Positions 54,297-62,837 of a DNA stretch of 64,000 nucleotides are shown here, piece by piece. The position numbers and the translations under genes are program-made. Position 1 is the stretch's first letter. Every line of letters begins with the position of its first letter. The notes beneath the pieces are model-generated. The model saw only the letters and a list, made by a program, of their open reading frames with translations. It was not told the origin of the DNA and searched no databases. The stretch lies in NCBI GenBank assembly GCA_019745415.1, contig JAIETF010000017.1:62001-126000 (forward strand), given 5' to 3'. Source of the stretch: Candidatus Obscuribacterales bacterium (lineage in GTDB: Bacteria > Cyanobacteriota > Vampirovibrionia > Obscuribacterales > Obscuribacteraceae).

Positions 54297-55841
54297 ATGG
54301 GCTATACAGACCTGAGAGACTTTATCGATGTTCTCGAAAGAAACGGCGAACTGATGCGCATCAGCGAGGAAGTTTCAGCCGATTTGGAACTGGCAGAAAT
54401 TACAGATCGAGTCAGCAAAATGAAAACTGGCAATAAGGCCTTACTTTTTACCAATGTAAAAGGCTATGACGTGCCAGTTTTGATCAATGCCTTCGGTTCG
54501 CACAAGAGAATGTGCCTTTCCCTAGAAGTTGATAATCTCGATTCAATAGCCGATCGCATCAGGTCATTCATAAAGCCTAAAGTGCCTGAGAGCTTTATGG
54601 ACAAGCTGGCCTTCCTGCCCATGCTCATGGAAGTAGCCAAGTTTCCGCCCAAACTGACCGGTGGGCAAGCCCCTTGCCAGGAAGTGGTGATCACCGATCC
54701 CTCCTCTCCTATGCTCGACAAGATTCCGATAATTAAGTGCTGGCCGGAAGACGGGGGTCCCTTCATTACTCTGGGCTGTGTCATAACTAAAGACCCCAGA
54801 CACGGCAACCGCAATGTCGGCATGTACCGACTGCAGAAGTTCGACAATGTCACTACCGGCATGCACTGGCACAAGCACCATGATGGTGCCCGCAACTTTG
54901 AAGAGAATCGGCGGCGCTCACAACAAAACGATGCCAATCAACCGGAAGAGCCCCCGAACTATGGCACCTTCTTTGACAAAGAAAGCTATCAAAAGCCGGG
55001 CAACAAAATGGAAGTAGCCGTGGTTCTGGGTCCAGACCCGGCCATCACCTATGCCGCCACCGCCCCATTGCCGCCCGAGATAGATGAACTTATCTTTGCC
55101 GGATTCTTGAGACAAAGCCCGGTGAGACTGACAAAGTGCAAGACAATCGATTTGGAAGTGCCGGCCAATGCCGAGATAGTAATTGAAGGCTATGTGGACC
55201 AGAATGATTTGCGCACCGAAGGACCCTTCGGCGATCACACTGGTTTTTACAGTCTGGCTGGACTTTTCCCAACTTTCCACGTGACCGCGGTCACCCACCG
55301 CAAGAACCCCATCTATCAAACCACCATTGTGGGCAAACCGCCTCAAGAAGACTGCTATCTGGGCAAAGCCACCGAGCGCATCTTTATGCCAATGGTGCAA
55401 ATGCTGGTGCCCGAGATAGTAGATATGAATCTGCCCTGGGAGGGAGTCTTCCACAACTGTGTCATTCTCTCGATAGATAAACGCTTCCCCGGTCATGCCA
55501 AGAAAGTGATGAGCGCGCTCTGGGGTCTCGGGCAGCTTATGTTCACTAAGTTCGCCATCATCGTAGACAAAGAAGTGAATCCGCATGATCTATCGGAAGT
55601 AGCCCTGCATGTCTTTGGAAACACCGATCCTCGCAGGGATATGATGTTTGCCGATGGTCCCCTCGACATACTCGATCATGCTTCGCCACTCATGGGCTAT
55701 GGCTCAAAAGTAGGCATAGACGCCACACGCAAATGGGCATCTGAAGGTTTCAACCGCACCTGGCCTGATCCTATCGTTATGTCTGACGACGTCAAACGCA
55801 GAGTTGATGAGCGTTGGACAAAGCTAGGCTTCAAAAAGTAG
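54297..55841 (+). CDS. ubiD: UbiD-family decarboxylase
   Basis: The start is set at ATG 54297 (514 residues) at MGYTDLRDF, because upstream codons lack family similarity. The UbiD family motifs are present: TGMHWHKHHDGAR, GPDPAITYAATAPLP, LRTEGPFGDHTGFYS (carrying the conserved acidic residue) and GNTDPRRDMMF. UbiD uses prenylated FMN made by a UbiX partner; ubiX is not seen here. Members act in quinone synthesis or in aromatic acid decarboxylation. Compared with E. coli UbiD, an extra Asn/Gln/Glu-rich loop of about 30-40 residues follows GARNFEENRRR. Confidence 0.93.
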   Translation: MGYTDLRDFIDVLERNGELMRISEEVSADLELAEITDRVSKMKTGNKALLFTNVKGYDVPVLINAFGSHKRMCLSLEVDNLDSIADRIRSFIKPKVPESFMDKLAFLPMLMEVAKFPPKLTGGQAPCQEVVITDPSSPMLDKIPIIKCWPEDGGPFITLGCVITKDPRHGNRNVGMYRLQKFDNVTTGMHWHKHHDGARNFEENRRRSQQNDANQPEEPPNYGTFFDKESYQKPGNKMEVAVVLGPDPAITYAATAPLPPEIDELIFAGFLRQSPVRLTKCKTIDLEVPANAEIVIEGYVDQNDLRTEGPFGDHTGFYSLAGLFPTFHVTAVTHRKNPIYQTTIVGKPPQEDCYLGKATERIFMPMVQMLVPEIVDMNLPWEGVFHNCVILSIDKRFPGHAKKVMSALWGLGQLMFTKFAIIVDKEVNPHDLSEVALHVFGNTDPRRDMMFADGPLDILDHASPLMGYGSKVGIDATRKWASEGFNRTWPDPIVMSDDVKRRVDERWTKLGFKK

Positions 55842-55951
55842 TTGCCAAGAGCCACTATTTAATCTAAGAGTGTTGAAAAACCCACCGGCACGGGAATATC
55901 ACAACTACGAATTCATATTCGAGTTATCACATATTCTCTCCGGTGTGTTCT

Positions 55952-57169
55952 ATGAGCAAGTGGAAGCGCATAGCTAGTTTTCTCATGCTCGCCTTCGTGG
56001 CGGCGACAAATCTCACCCTTCCCGCCATGGGACATCGGGTGCAGCCTGTGGACATCTACCACAGAGCATGGCAGCTTGTCAGAGACAATTACTATGATGC
56101 CAATTTCAACGGCCGCAACTGGTCTGAACTGGAACACAAATTCGACAGCCAGATCAAGACCACAGCCGACGCCCACAAATATGTGAAAGTCATGCTCGAA
56201 TCACTGAACGATCCTTACACTCGTTTTCTCGATCCCCGCGCTTTCCAAGACGAGAACGATGCTATCGACGCCAGAATTGTCGGTATCGGCATCAACCTCA
56301 CCCAAAGCAAAGACTTGCAGAGACTGATCATCAATCGAGTCATCGAAGGTGGTCCGGCTGAGCAAAGCGGTGTCAAGTCGGGCGACGAGATTGCTGCTAT
56401 CGACAGCTTCAATGCTACCGGCATGACCCCCGACCAAGCTGCCGACCGCATCAGAGGCAAAGCCGGCACTCCGGTTCAGCTCACCTTGCGCAACAGCAAA
56501 GAAATCAAAACAGTCAATATCGTCAGACAGCAAATTCAAATCAAAGCCGCCACCTGGAGGCTCGATAAATCAACCAATATCGGCTACATCACCTTGCATA
56601 CTTTCATCTCTAATGATGCCGCCGCCGAATTTAAGGAAGCCCTACGCAACTTGGCTAAAGCCGACGGTCTGATCATCGACTTGAGAGACAACCCCGGCGG
56701 TCTGCTCAGCAACGCTCTCGATATCGCCAATATGCTCTTGGAAGGTGGCGCTATCGTCAGCACAATCAGCAGACACGGCAGACACACCGATATCGCCGAT
56801 GGCAGTCCGGTCACCCATCAGCCCATCGTCATCTTGGTAGACAATGAAAGTGCCAGCGCTTCTGAAATTTTAGCCAGCGCTCTCAAAGACAACGGCAGAG
56901 CAATCATTGTCGGTGAAAAAACCTACGGCAAAGGTCTGGTGCAAGAAATCAACCGCCTGCCTGGAGGAGCCGCCGTTCATATCACAGTTTCTCGCTACCT
57001 GACACCGAGCGGTCTTGATATCAACAAAGTTGGTGTCATACCTGATATCACCATCACCGGTAAAGGCGAGCAAGAAAGAGTAGCAAAAGAATGTCTCAAG
57101 GAAAAGATCGCCAGCCTAAAGCCGATTCGCACCAGCAGCAGAGAACTTGACCTGGCACTGACCAAATAA
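55952..57169 (+). CDS. ctpA: Carboxy-terminal processing protease (S41)
   Basis: This is a 405-residue protein from ATG 55952 (a GTG three codons earlier is possible). A signal peptide or anchor (about 1-25) is followed by a PDZ domain (about 97-170) and an S41 peptidase domain with catalytic Ser in NESASASEIL and Lys in GEKTYGKGLVQ. C-terminal processing proteases act in the periplasm on envelope proteins. It is followed at 2 bp by a repeat-protein gene. The start choice is uncertain because SD matches are weak. Confidence 0.93.
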   Translation: MSKWKRIASFLMLAFVAATNLTLPAMGHRVQPVDIYHRAWQLVRDNYYDANFNGRNWSELEHKFDSQIKTTADAHKYVKVMLESLNDPYTRFLDPRAFQDENDAIDARIVGIGINLTQSKDLQRLIINRVIEGGPAEQSGVKSGDEIAAIDSFNATGMTPDQAADRIRGKAGTPVQLTLRNSKEIKTVNIVRQQIQIKAATWRLDKSTNIGYITLHTFISNDAAAEFKEALRNLAKADGLIIDLRDNPGGLLSNALDIANMLLEGGAIVSTISRHGRHTDIADGSPVTHQPIVILVDNESASASEILASALKDNGRAIIVGEKTYGKGLVQEINRLPGGAAVHITVSRYLTPSGLDINKVGVIPDITITGKGEQERVAKECLKEKIASLKPIRTSSRELDLALTK

Positions 57170-57171
57170 CC

Positions 57172-58281
57172 ATGAAAACGCCAAAGCAAGCTAAGAGGAA
57201 TAGAAGATTGAGCGAACCGCCGATTGTATCGGCGGTCTTGCTGCTTATAATCTCGAATGCAGGGCTAGCTCCGGTTGCAGCCCAGGGTCAAAACACCCAG
57301 TTTTCAGATGCCCAGGCCCCGCCCGGCTCCTACTTGCAAAACGGCATGCAGCCGAAATTCCAACCGGTGGCTCCAAATTACACATATAGTCCGCAGCCGA
57401 CTAATCAGGCTCAAATTACTAATCAGGCTCAGCCTATGTTTCAGGCACCGCCTATGAATCAAGCTCAATTCACTAATCAGGCTCAGCCTATGTTTCAGGC
57501 ACCGCCTATGAATCAAGCTCAATTTACTAATCAGGCTCAATTTACTAATCAGGCTCAATTTACTAATCAGGCTCAATTCACTAATATTAATCAGCTACAA
57601 GGTCAAAATCAGCAGTATCAGCAGCAGAATTTCAGCGGCAATCCAAGCCAATATCAAGGTCAATATCAGGGACAGCAGCCTGTCTACGCCGCTCCCCCAT
57701 ATCAAGGTGGACAGCCCTATCAAAACAATCCAAACAATAGTGGATTCGCCAATCAGGCTCCCGACCTGACTCAACAAAATCAGGTGCAGCAGGGCATGGT
57801 GCAGCAAAATCAAAATCTCAATCAAAGCTCAGCTTCTGCAAATAGTAATTTGCCAGCTGGTTGGACAGCCGATTTCCCTAGTATGGACGATTTCAATAAG
57901 GGCAGTCAACAAAGTCAAAATCAAAGTCAGCCTGAGACAAGTGCGGCTGCTACTGTGCAGAGTCAGTCGGGTGCCTTAGCCGGAACAGGCGCTGTGGCTG
58001 CCGGTATCGGTTCTGCGCTAGTGCGGGGGCTCGGTGCAGTTATGGCTGCAAAATCAGGTTACGGTTATGGCAGTCCTTACGGCATGTCGCCATATGGTTA
58101 TGGATCATCAGGAGGATTGCTGGGCAATACAATGCGCATGATGGGTGGACCAAGCTATGGTATGTCTCCTTACGGCATGTCACCATATGGCTCAAACTAT
58201 GGCATGTCCCCTTACGGCTATAATGCCAGTCCTGTCAATAGTCTGATCAACCAGGGCATCTACAGGATGTTCAGTCGCTAG
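57172..58281 (+). CDS. Secreted Gln/Asn-rich tandem-repeat protein
   Basis: This 369-residue protein starts at ATG 57172, 2 bp after the ctpA stop. A hydrophobic stretch (about 18-36) gives a signal peptide. After AQAPPGSYLQ, residues about 77-140 are tandem NQAQFT/PMFQAPP-type repeats, then long Gln-rich sequence. It ends with a YGMSP/YGYG-rich stretch and INQGIYRMF. It looks like a matrix or amyloid-type protein. It shares APPGxYL and the C-terminal NQ..YR element with the next gene. Confidence 0.78.
   Translation: MKTPKQAKRNRRLSEPPIVSAVLLLIISNAGLAPVAAQGQNTQFSDAQAPPGSYLQNGMQPKFQPVAPNYTYSPQPTNQAQITNQAQPMFQAPPMNQAQFTNQAQPMFQAPPMNQAQFTNQAQFTNQAQFTNQAQFTNINQLQGQNQQYQQQNFSGNPSQYQGQYQGQQPVYAAPPYQGGQPYQNNPNNSGFANQAPDLTQQNQVQQGMVQQNQNLNQSSASANSNLPAGWTADFPSMDDFNKGSQQSQNQSQPETSAAATVQSQSGALAGTGAVAAGIGSALVRGLGAVMAAKSGYGYGSPYGMSPYGYGSSGGLLGNTMRMMGGPSYGMSPYGMSPYGSNYGMSPYGYNASPVNSLINQGIYRMFSR
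57400..57579 (+). repeat. 18-bp and 54-bp tandem repeats inside the Gln/Asn-rich gene
   Basis: An 18-bp unit (actaatcaggctcaattt and variants) is at 57400-57417. Two nearly identical 54-bp units fill 57418-57471 and 57472-57525, and three more 18-bp copies occupy 57526-57579. All are in frame, so slippage would change length without breaking the gene. Confidence 0.9.
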
Positions 58282-58363
58282 AATTAGTGAGTAATGGCCT
58301 TGAGCAAGAACAAGTAGAACTGGCAAAACTGTGCTAATTTGGAAGTAATCTGGAGGAGAGAAG

Positions 58364-59638
58364 GTGCAGAATTTGAAGAGTACCGCTAAACATTGGGCAA
58401 GAACTTTACTTGCTCTTTCGCTTAGCTTTGCTCCGGCAATGGCTCAGGCACCAGAAGCAGCCACTTACGAAAATTGGCAAAGCGCGCCTCCCGGGGCTTA
58501 TCTCAAGACACCCGCGGCGAAACCGGTAAAGACACAGACTACAGCCAAGCCAGTAGCAAAAGCAGTGCCCAAAGCTACCAAGGCTGCAGCAGGAAAGGCG
58601 GGGCAGACAGGACCTTCCGGCGCTGTCTTACCATCGCACAAGCCTTTCATCGAAACCCCAGCTTATGCCGGGCAGCAAGATAATTCAGCGATTGGGCAGT
58701 CCGACTGGGTCACCCCGAACACTCTAGGCAATACAAACACCGGGCTCTCAGGCATGCCTGTGCAAGATAACGATGCTGATTCGTCCTTTCAAGCAGCTCA
58801 ATCAGATCAAGCAGAAGAACCGGGGCAATCAGGTTGGAATGTGCCTGCCAACTCCATGCCGAATAACCAGTTCGGCGGCAACTTTTCAAGCGCCCCGACC
58901 CAGTCTGGCTGGAGTATGCCCACCAATACTATGACCCCTAATTCTATGAACAATAATCAGGCAGGGGGGAATTTCGCAAACAGCACGCCACAACAGTCAG
59001 GGTGGAATGTTCCAGGCAATAGCAACATCGGAAATTCTGGATTTAGTAATTCTGGCTTTGGTAACTCTATACCGGTCAACAGCATGGGAAGTAACAATGC
59101 TTCCCCAGAACAATCAGGCTGGCAACTGCCCGGCGGCAAAGTAGTCAAAACAAGCAAGACTAGACCGACCTCTTCCTCTCAGAGCCAAAGCGGCTGGCAA
59201 ATGCCTCAAGGGGGCAATAGCTTTTCAAACCAACAGCAACCGCTCTTTGGGCAAGTGCTGGAACAAGAGGCAGCAGGAGGCGGCGGCAATTTCCAATCGT
59301 CAGGTGCCATGCCGGCAGGCAACTTTAACGGCAACGGCTCGGGCGCGGCAGGTAACTTGATGGCCGCGCCCCAGCAGAGCGCCGACGGTATGCCCGCCGG
59401 AGGCTTTCATGTTAGCCCTGAAGCCTCGGCCATGCCTGAAACCATGAACTTACTGATGAATATGGCCAAACAGAATCAAGTGCAAAACCGCACTATGGGC
59501 AGTGCACCTCGTCGCGGCATGACCACACCGCCCATAGTGCGCGGCGTGACAAACCAAGTCGGACGAACTGTCAACCGCGCCGTCAATCGCAGTGTCAATC
59601 AGATGCTCTACCGCGGACTTAACTCTTTGCGTTTTTAG
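58364..59638 (+). CDS. Secreted QSGWxxP-repeat protein
   Basis: This 424-residue protein starts at GTG 58364, with TGGAGGAGAG just upstream. A signal peptide (about 1-28) is followed by APPGAYL. About six copies of Q-S-[GD]-W-x-x-P (QSDWVTP, QSGWNVP, QSGWSMP, QSGWNVP, QSGWQLP, QSGWQMP) are spread over about residues 110-285 in Asn/Gly/Ser-rich sequence. The C-terminus has NRAVNRSVNQMLYRGLNS. It is like the neighbouring repeat protein in layout. Probably a structural surface component. Confidence 0.78.
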   Translation: MQNLKSTAKHWARTLLALSLSFAPAMAQAPEAATYENWQSAPPGAYLKTPAAKPVKTQTTAKPVAKAVPKATKAAAGKAGQTGPSGAVLPSHKPFIETPAYAGQQDNSAIGQSDWVTPNTLGNTNTGLSGMPVQDNDADSSFQAAQSDQAEEPGQSGWNVPANSMPNNQFGGNFSSAPTQSGWSMPTNTMTPNSMNNNQAGGNFANSTPQQSGWNVPGNSNIGNSGFSNSGFGNSIPVNSMGSNNASPEQSGWQLPGGKVVKTSKTRPTSSSQSQSGWQMPQGGNSFSNQQQPLFGQVLEQEAAGGGGNFQSSGAMPAGNFNGNGSGAAGNLMAAPQQSADGMPAGGFHVSPEASAMPETMNLLMNMAKQNQVQNRTMGSAPRRGMTTPPIVRGVTNQVGRTVNRAVNRSVNQMLYRGLNSLRF

Positions 59639-60965
59639 TAACCATCTTATAGAGTCCATCTACAATACTAGTGATTCTATCTACTCTAATGGTATAGTCT
59701 GTGCGCAATGTGGCGGGTAAAAGTCTTACGGCATCAGCTAATTTACCCTGCATCAAATAAGCATAACTAAGCTCATCAAGCATGCGCGCTTCTTTGTAGC
59801 AAGTTGATGAAAAGAGAGCTTCGTCTTGCTTGAAGGGCGCCTTCTCAAAATAATCGAGGGCTCTTTCCAAGCAAGCGGAGGCAGCGGCATTATCACCGGC
59901 ACGAGCATGAGCCTGGGCAAGATCGCAGAGGGGTTCAATCAATAGATGATTAGCTGGAGGCTCGCCCTTCTGACGAGCTTCACGCGCCAGACTATGCTCT
60001 TTCATCTCGAGCAAGTGGGCATAATCGTTCACTGCTTCAGATTCTTGATAGGTCTCAAAAGACGCACGCGCTCTCACCGCCAAACAAAAAGGGAACAAAC
60101 CGTGTTCGTCTCCTAGACAATTCAAACACTGATAGACGGCTTGTCTGGCTGTTTGCAAAGCTTGGCTGGGCAATCCTTGAGCAAGAAGGGCCCGACTGCG
60201 AATAAGCAAGGGCTCGACCACGAGGGCATGCAAGCGCTCATTTTCAACAGTGCCGGGCAATACCAATTCATAAGCTTGTTTCGAAAGAGCGGCAGCCAAA
60301 GCCGGTTTACCTTCTTTCTCGTGCAGCTTTGCCAAACCCAACAAAGGAAAATAAGAGGAGCGATCACTTTCGCCAAACTCTCTGCGACTGAGACCAAGAG
60401 ACTGCCTGAGAAAGCGACCGGAAAGCTCAAGCTCGCCAAGATCTAGATAAAGCATACCAAGATGACACAAGGCTTTGACCAGCAATCTATCAAGAGCTAA
60501 CCTATTGGAGGAAGCTATTGTGTTCTTCTTTTGCTCTCGCTCAGCCTTTAGACCATCGACAATCAATTTCAGCTCGGCCAGACATTTCTCTTTCTCAAGA
60601 GCAAAGCCGCTATCGACACCGGCCCTACTCAAATCAAGTACGATTCTCTCCAAAGCAAGACAATGCAAGAGAGACTGATAAAGGGGTAGTTCGCGTGCAG
60701 TATCCAAAATTTCCCGAGCCAGATCCATAGTTTCGAGAGCTTCATCAAACTCTTCCATGCGGCACTGAGTGCGGGCAAATATCACCAAAAATTCGCAAAG
60801 GCGCGAAATCTGATCTGGATCGGCTTTACCTTTCTGTAAGTTACGCAGTTCGGCGGCAATCTCGGACAAAACCGGACGAGATGCAATCGTTAGCTCTCTA
60901 TAGCGACCTTGGTCAAAGTCATCTTTGACTGCCTGGTGTACTTCAAGAAGTCTGCGTCTATCCAT
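59619..60965 (-). CDS. Cytoplasmic TPR protein
   Basis: This 448-residue protein has no signal peptide. It has numerous helical TPR-like repeats (MEEFDEALETMDLAREIL, LGELELSGRFLRQSLGLS, AGDNAAASACLERALDYF), with conserved Cys in places. Its 3' end overlaps the convergent repeat gene by 20 bp. It follows hflX by 2 bp, so hflX and this gene are one transcript. Function unknown. Confidence 0.8.
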   Translation of the reverse strand: MDRRRLLEVHQAVKDDFDQGRYRELTIASRPVLSEIAAELRNLQKGKADPDQISRLCEFLVIFARTQCRMEEFDEALETMDLAREILDTARELPLYQSLLHCLALERIVLDLSRAGVDSGFALEKEKCLAELKLIVDGLKAEREQKKNTIASSNRLALDRLLVKALCHLGMLYLDLGELELSGRFLRQSLGLSRREFGESDRSSYFPLLGLAKLHEKEGKPALAAALSKQAYELVLPGTVENERLHALVVEPLLIRSRALLAQGLPSQALQTARQAVYQCLNCLGDEHGLFPFCLAVRARASFETYQESEAVNDYAHLLEMKEHSLAREARQKGEPPANHLLIEPLCDLAQAHARAGDNAAASACLERALDYFEKAPFKQDEALFSSTCYKEARMLDELSYAYLMQGKLADAVRLLPATLRTDYTIRVDRITSIVDGLYKMVTKNAKS

Positions 60966-60967
60966 GC

Positions 60968-62716
60968 TTAAGCACTATACTTCTGCCGCTCCGGGCAGAC
61001 CTCAGAGATTACTTCTTGAATCTTGTTGAGTATGCTACCCAAACCGAAACGCATGGTAGCCGATGCAATAACCGGATTAGGAACCTGGGCGACAAGCCAG
61101 GCTAGGTCTTCTTTTCTTACTCGATCGGCTTTATTGAGAACAGTAATCATTGGTTTATCGACTGCACCAAGATCGCTCAAGACATCATGCACAGAGCTTA
61201 TGTGTTCAAGCACATTGGGATGAGAAGCATCCACCACATGCAAGAGAATATCGGCGACAGCCACCTCTTCAAGGGTGGCGCGAAAAGCGGTCACCAAAGA
61301 CGTAGGCAATTTCTTGATGAAACCTACTGTGTCTGAGATAAGCACCGGGCTATGGTCGGGCAAAGTGGTGCGTCTAGTAGTCGGGTCGAGAGTGGCGAAA
61401 AGCTTATCGCCGGTATAGACATCGGCTTTGGTCAGGGCATTCAACAAAGTCGACTTGCCGCTATTTGTATAGCCGGTCAAAGCAACCACGGGTAAATGCT
61501 CACTGACGCGCCGCTTTCTCTGCACGTCGCGATAACTCTTGATGCGAGCGGCTTCTTCTTCCAAGAAAGTAATTTTCTCGCGAATACGACGGCGATCAAT
61601 TTCCAACTTGGTTTCACCAGGACCTCTAGTACCGATGCCGCCGCCCAATCTAGATAAGGTCTGACCTTTACCTATGAGGCGGGGATAGAGATACTTGAGC
61701 TGAGCAAGTTCCACCTGCAACTTACCTTCTTTAGTCTGGGCTCGCTGGGCAAATATATCGAGAATCAGTTCGGTGCGATCAATTACTTTAACCGCCACAG
61801 CCTCTTCTATGTTGCGCTGTTGGTTGGGTGTAAGTTCTTGGTCGACGACAAGCAGTGTGGCACCCAGCTCTTGAATAAGCAATGCCACTTCTTGAATCTT
61901 GCCGGAACCCAAGAAAAATTTGGGGTCAGGTCCCTGCCGGGTCTGAGTTAGACGACCGCAAACAGTGGCGCCGGCCGTGCGAGCTAACCTTGCCAGTTCG
62001 TCCAGGTCGTCTTCCACCTGCCAAGAATTGGCGCCATCGCAAACCAAGCCGATAAGAAAAGCTCTTTCTTCACCTTCTGCCACAGCCAATTCAGGCGCCC
62101 TGGTGCGAAACTCTTCTTCTAGAGCCGAAATCAACTCTTCGAAATTATCTTCCTGCACGCCGCGCACTGTCTGCGCCGGCAAAATCTTCCAGAGCTTGCC
62201 ATCTGAATCGCGACCAGGCAAAAGATGAGCTACCTGAACAAGATCGGCTAATTTAGCCTGTTCGCCTTTTGACCTAGAAAAACTACCACGAGCGTCAACA
62301 GTAACTTGAGCCAATAGATCAAGACGGTTGCGCGCCATAAACTGTAGGCTTTCCTTAGATGAAACCAGCTCGGCATGAGGGCTCTTACCGGCACGTGCCC
62401 CATTTTCTGCTGGAGCCTGCACTGCCGAGATGATGCGATGACCGCAAAGACGCCCCGGACCGACGCGCACACCACGCAGTTCAGGCATCTGCACTTCGGC
62501 AGGAGAACCCACTGTTACATTCACAACTTGACCACGTCTATTCACGACAATCGAGACTGCATAGCCCGTCTCATGAGTAATTTCGGCGATGGAATCAGCA
62601 ATTTCCGTCGTCAATATCTTATCTTTAGGAATACGCTTCTGCAGTAACCGATTCAGTTTTTTGATTTCAGACTGCTTGAGTCCTTTAGCTCTTCCTAAAT
62701 CTAGTTTGCCGTGCAA
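60968..62716 (-). CDS. hflX: GTPase HflX
   Basis: This 582-residue protein has an extended N-terminal region (about 1-200), the HflX N-terminal domain (about 200-370, AGATVCGRLTQTRQGPDPKF) and a GTPase domain with G1 GYTNSGKST, G3 DTVGF and G4 NKAD. HflX rescues or splits stalled ribosomes. The long N-terminus is the form found in cyanobacteria and some others. The start is TTG 62716, set by GGAGGT 7 nt upstream. Confidence 0.95.
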   Translation of the reverse strand: MHGKLDLGRAKGLKQSEIKKLNRLLQKRIPKDKILTTEIADSIAEITHETGYAVSIVVNRRGQVVNVTVGSPAEVQMPELRGVRVGPGRLCGHRIISAVQAPAENGARAGKSPHAELVSSKESLQFMARNRLDLLAQVTVDARGSFSRSKGEQAKLADLVQVAHLLPGRDSDGKLWKILPAQTVRGVQEDNFEELISALEEEFRTRAPELAVAEGEERAFLIGLVCDGANSWQVEDDLDELARLARTAGATVCGRLTQTRQGPDPKFFLGSGKIQEVALLIQELGATLLVVDQELTPNQQRNIEEAVAVKVIDRTELILDIFAQRAQTKEGKLQVELAQLKYLYPRLIGKGQTLSRLGGGIGTRGPGETKLEIDRRRIREKITFLEEEAARIKSYRDVQRKRRVSEHLPVVALTGYTNSGKSTLLNALTKADVYTGDKLFATLDPTTRRTTLPDHSPVLISDTVGFIKKLPTSLVTAFRATLEEVAVADILLHVVDASHPNVLEHISSVHDVLSDLGAVDKPMITVLNKADRVRKEDLAWLVAQVPNPVIASATMRFGLGSILNKIQEVISEVCPERQKYSA

Positions 62717-62837
62717 TATGCGACCTCCGCGGGTTTCAGAAAATGAGAGAATCTCACTGCATCATACCCAATTATCAGTCGAAATACACCCATAATTAAT
62801 GTATAACAACTACCTGCAGCCGCTATCTAAAAGGCCT

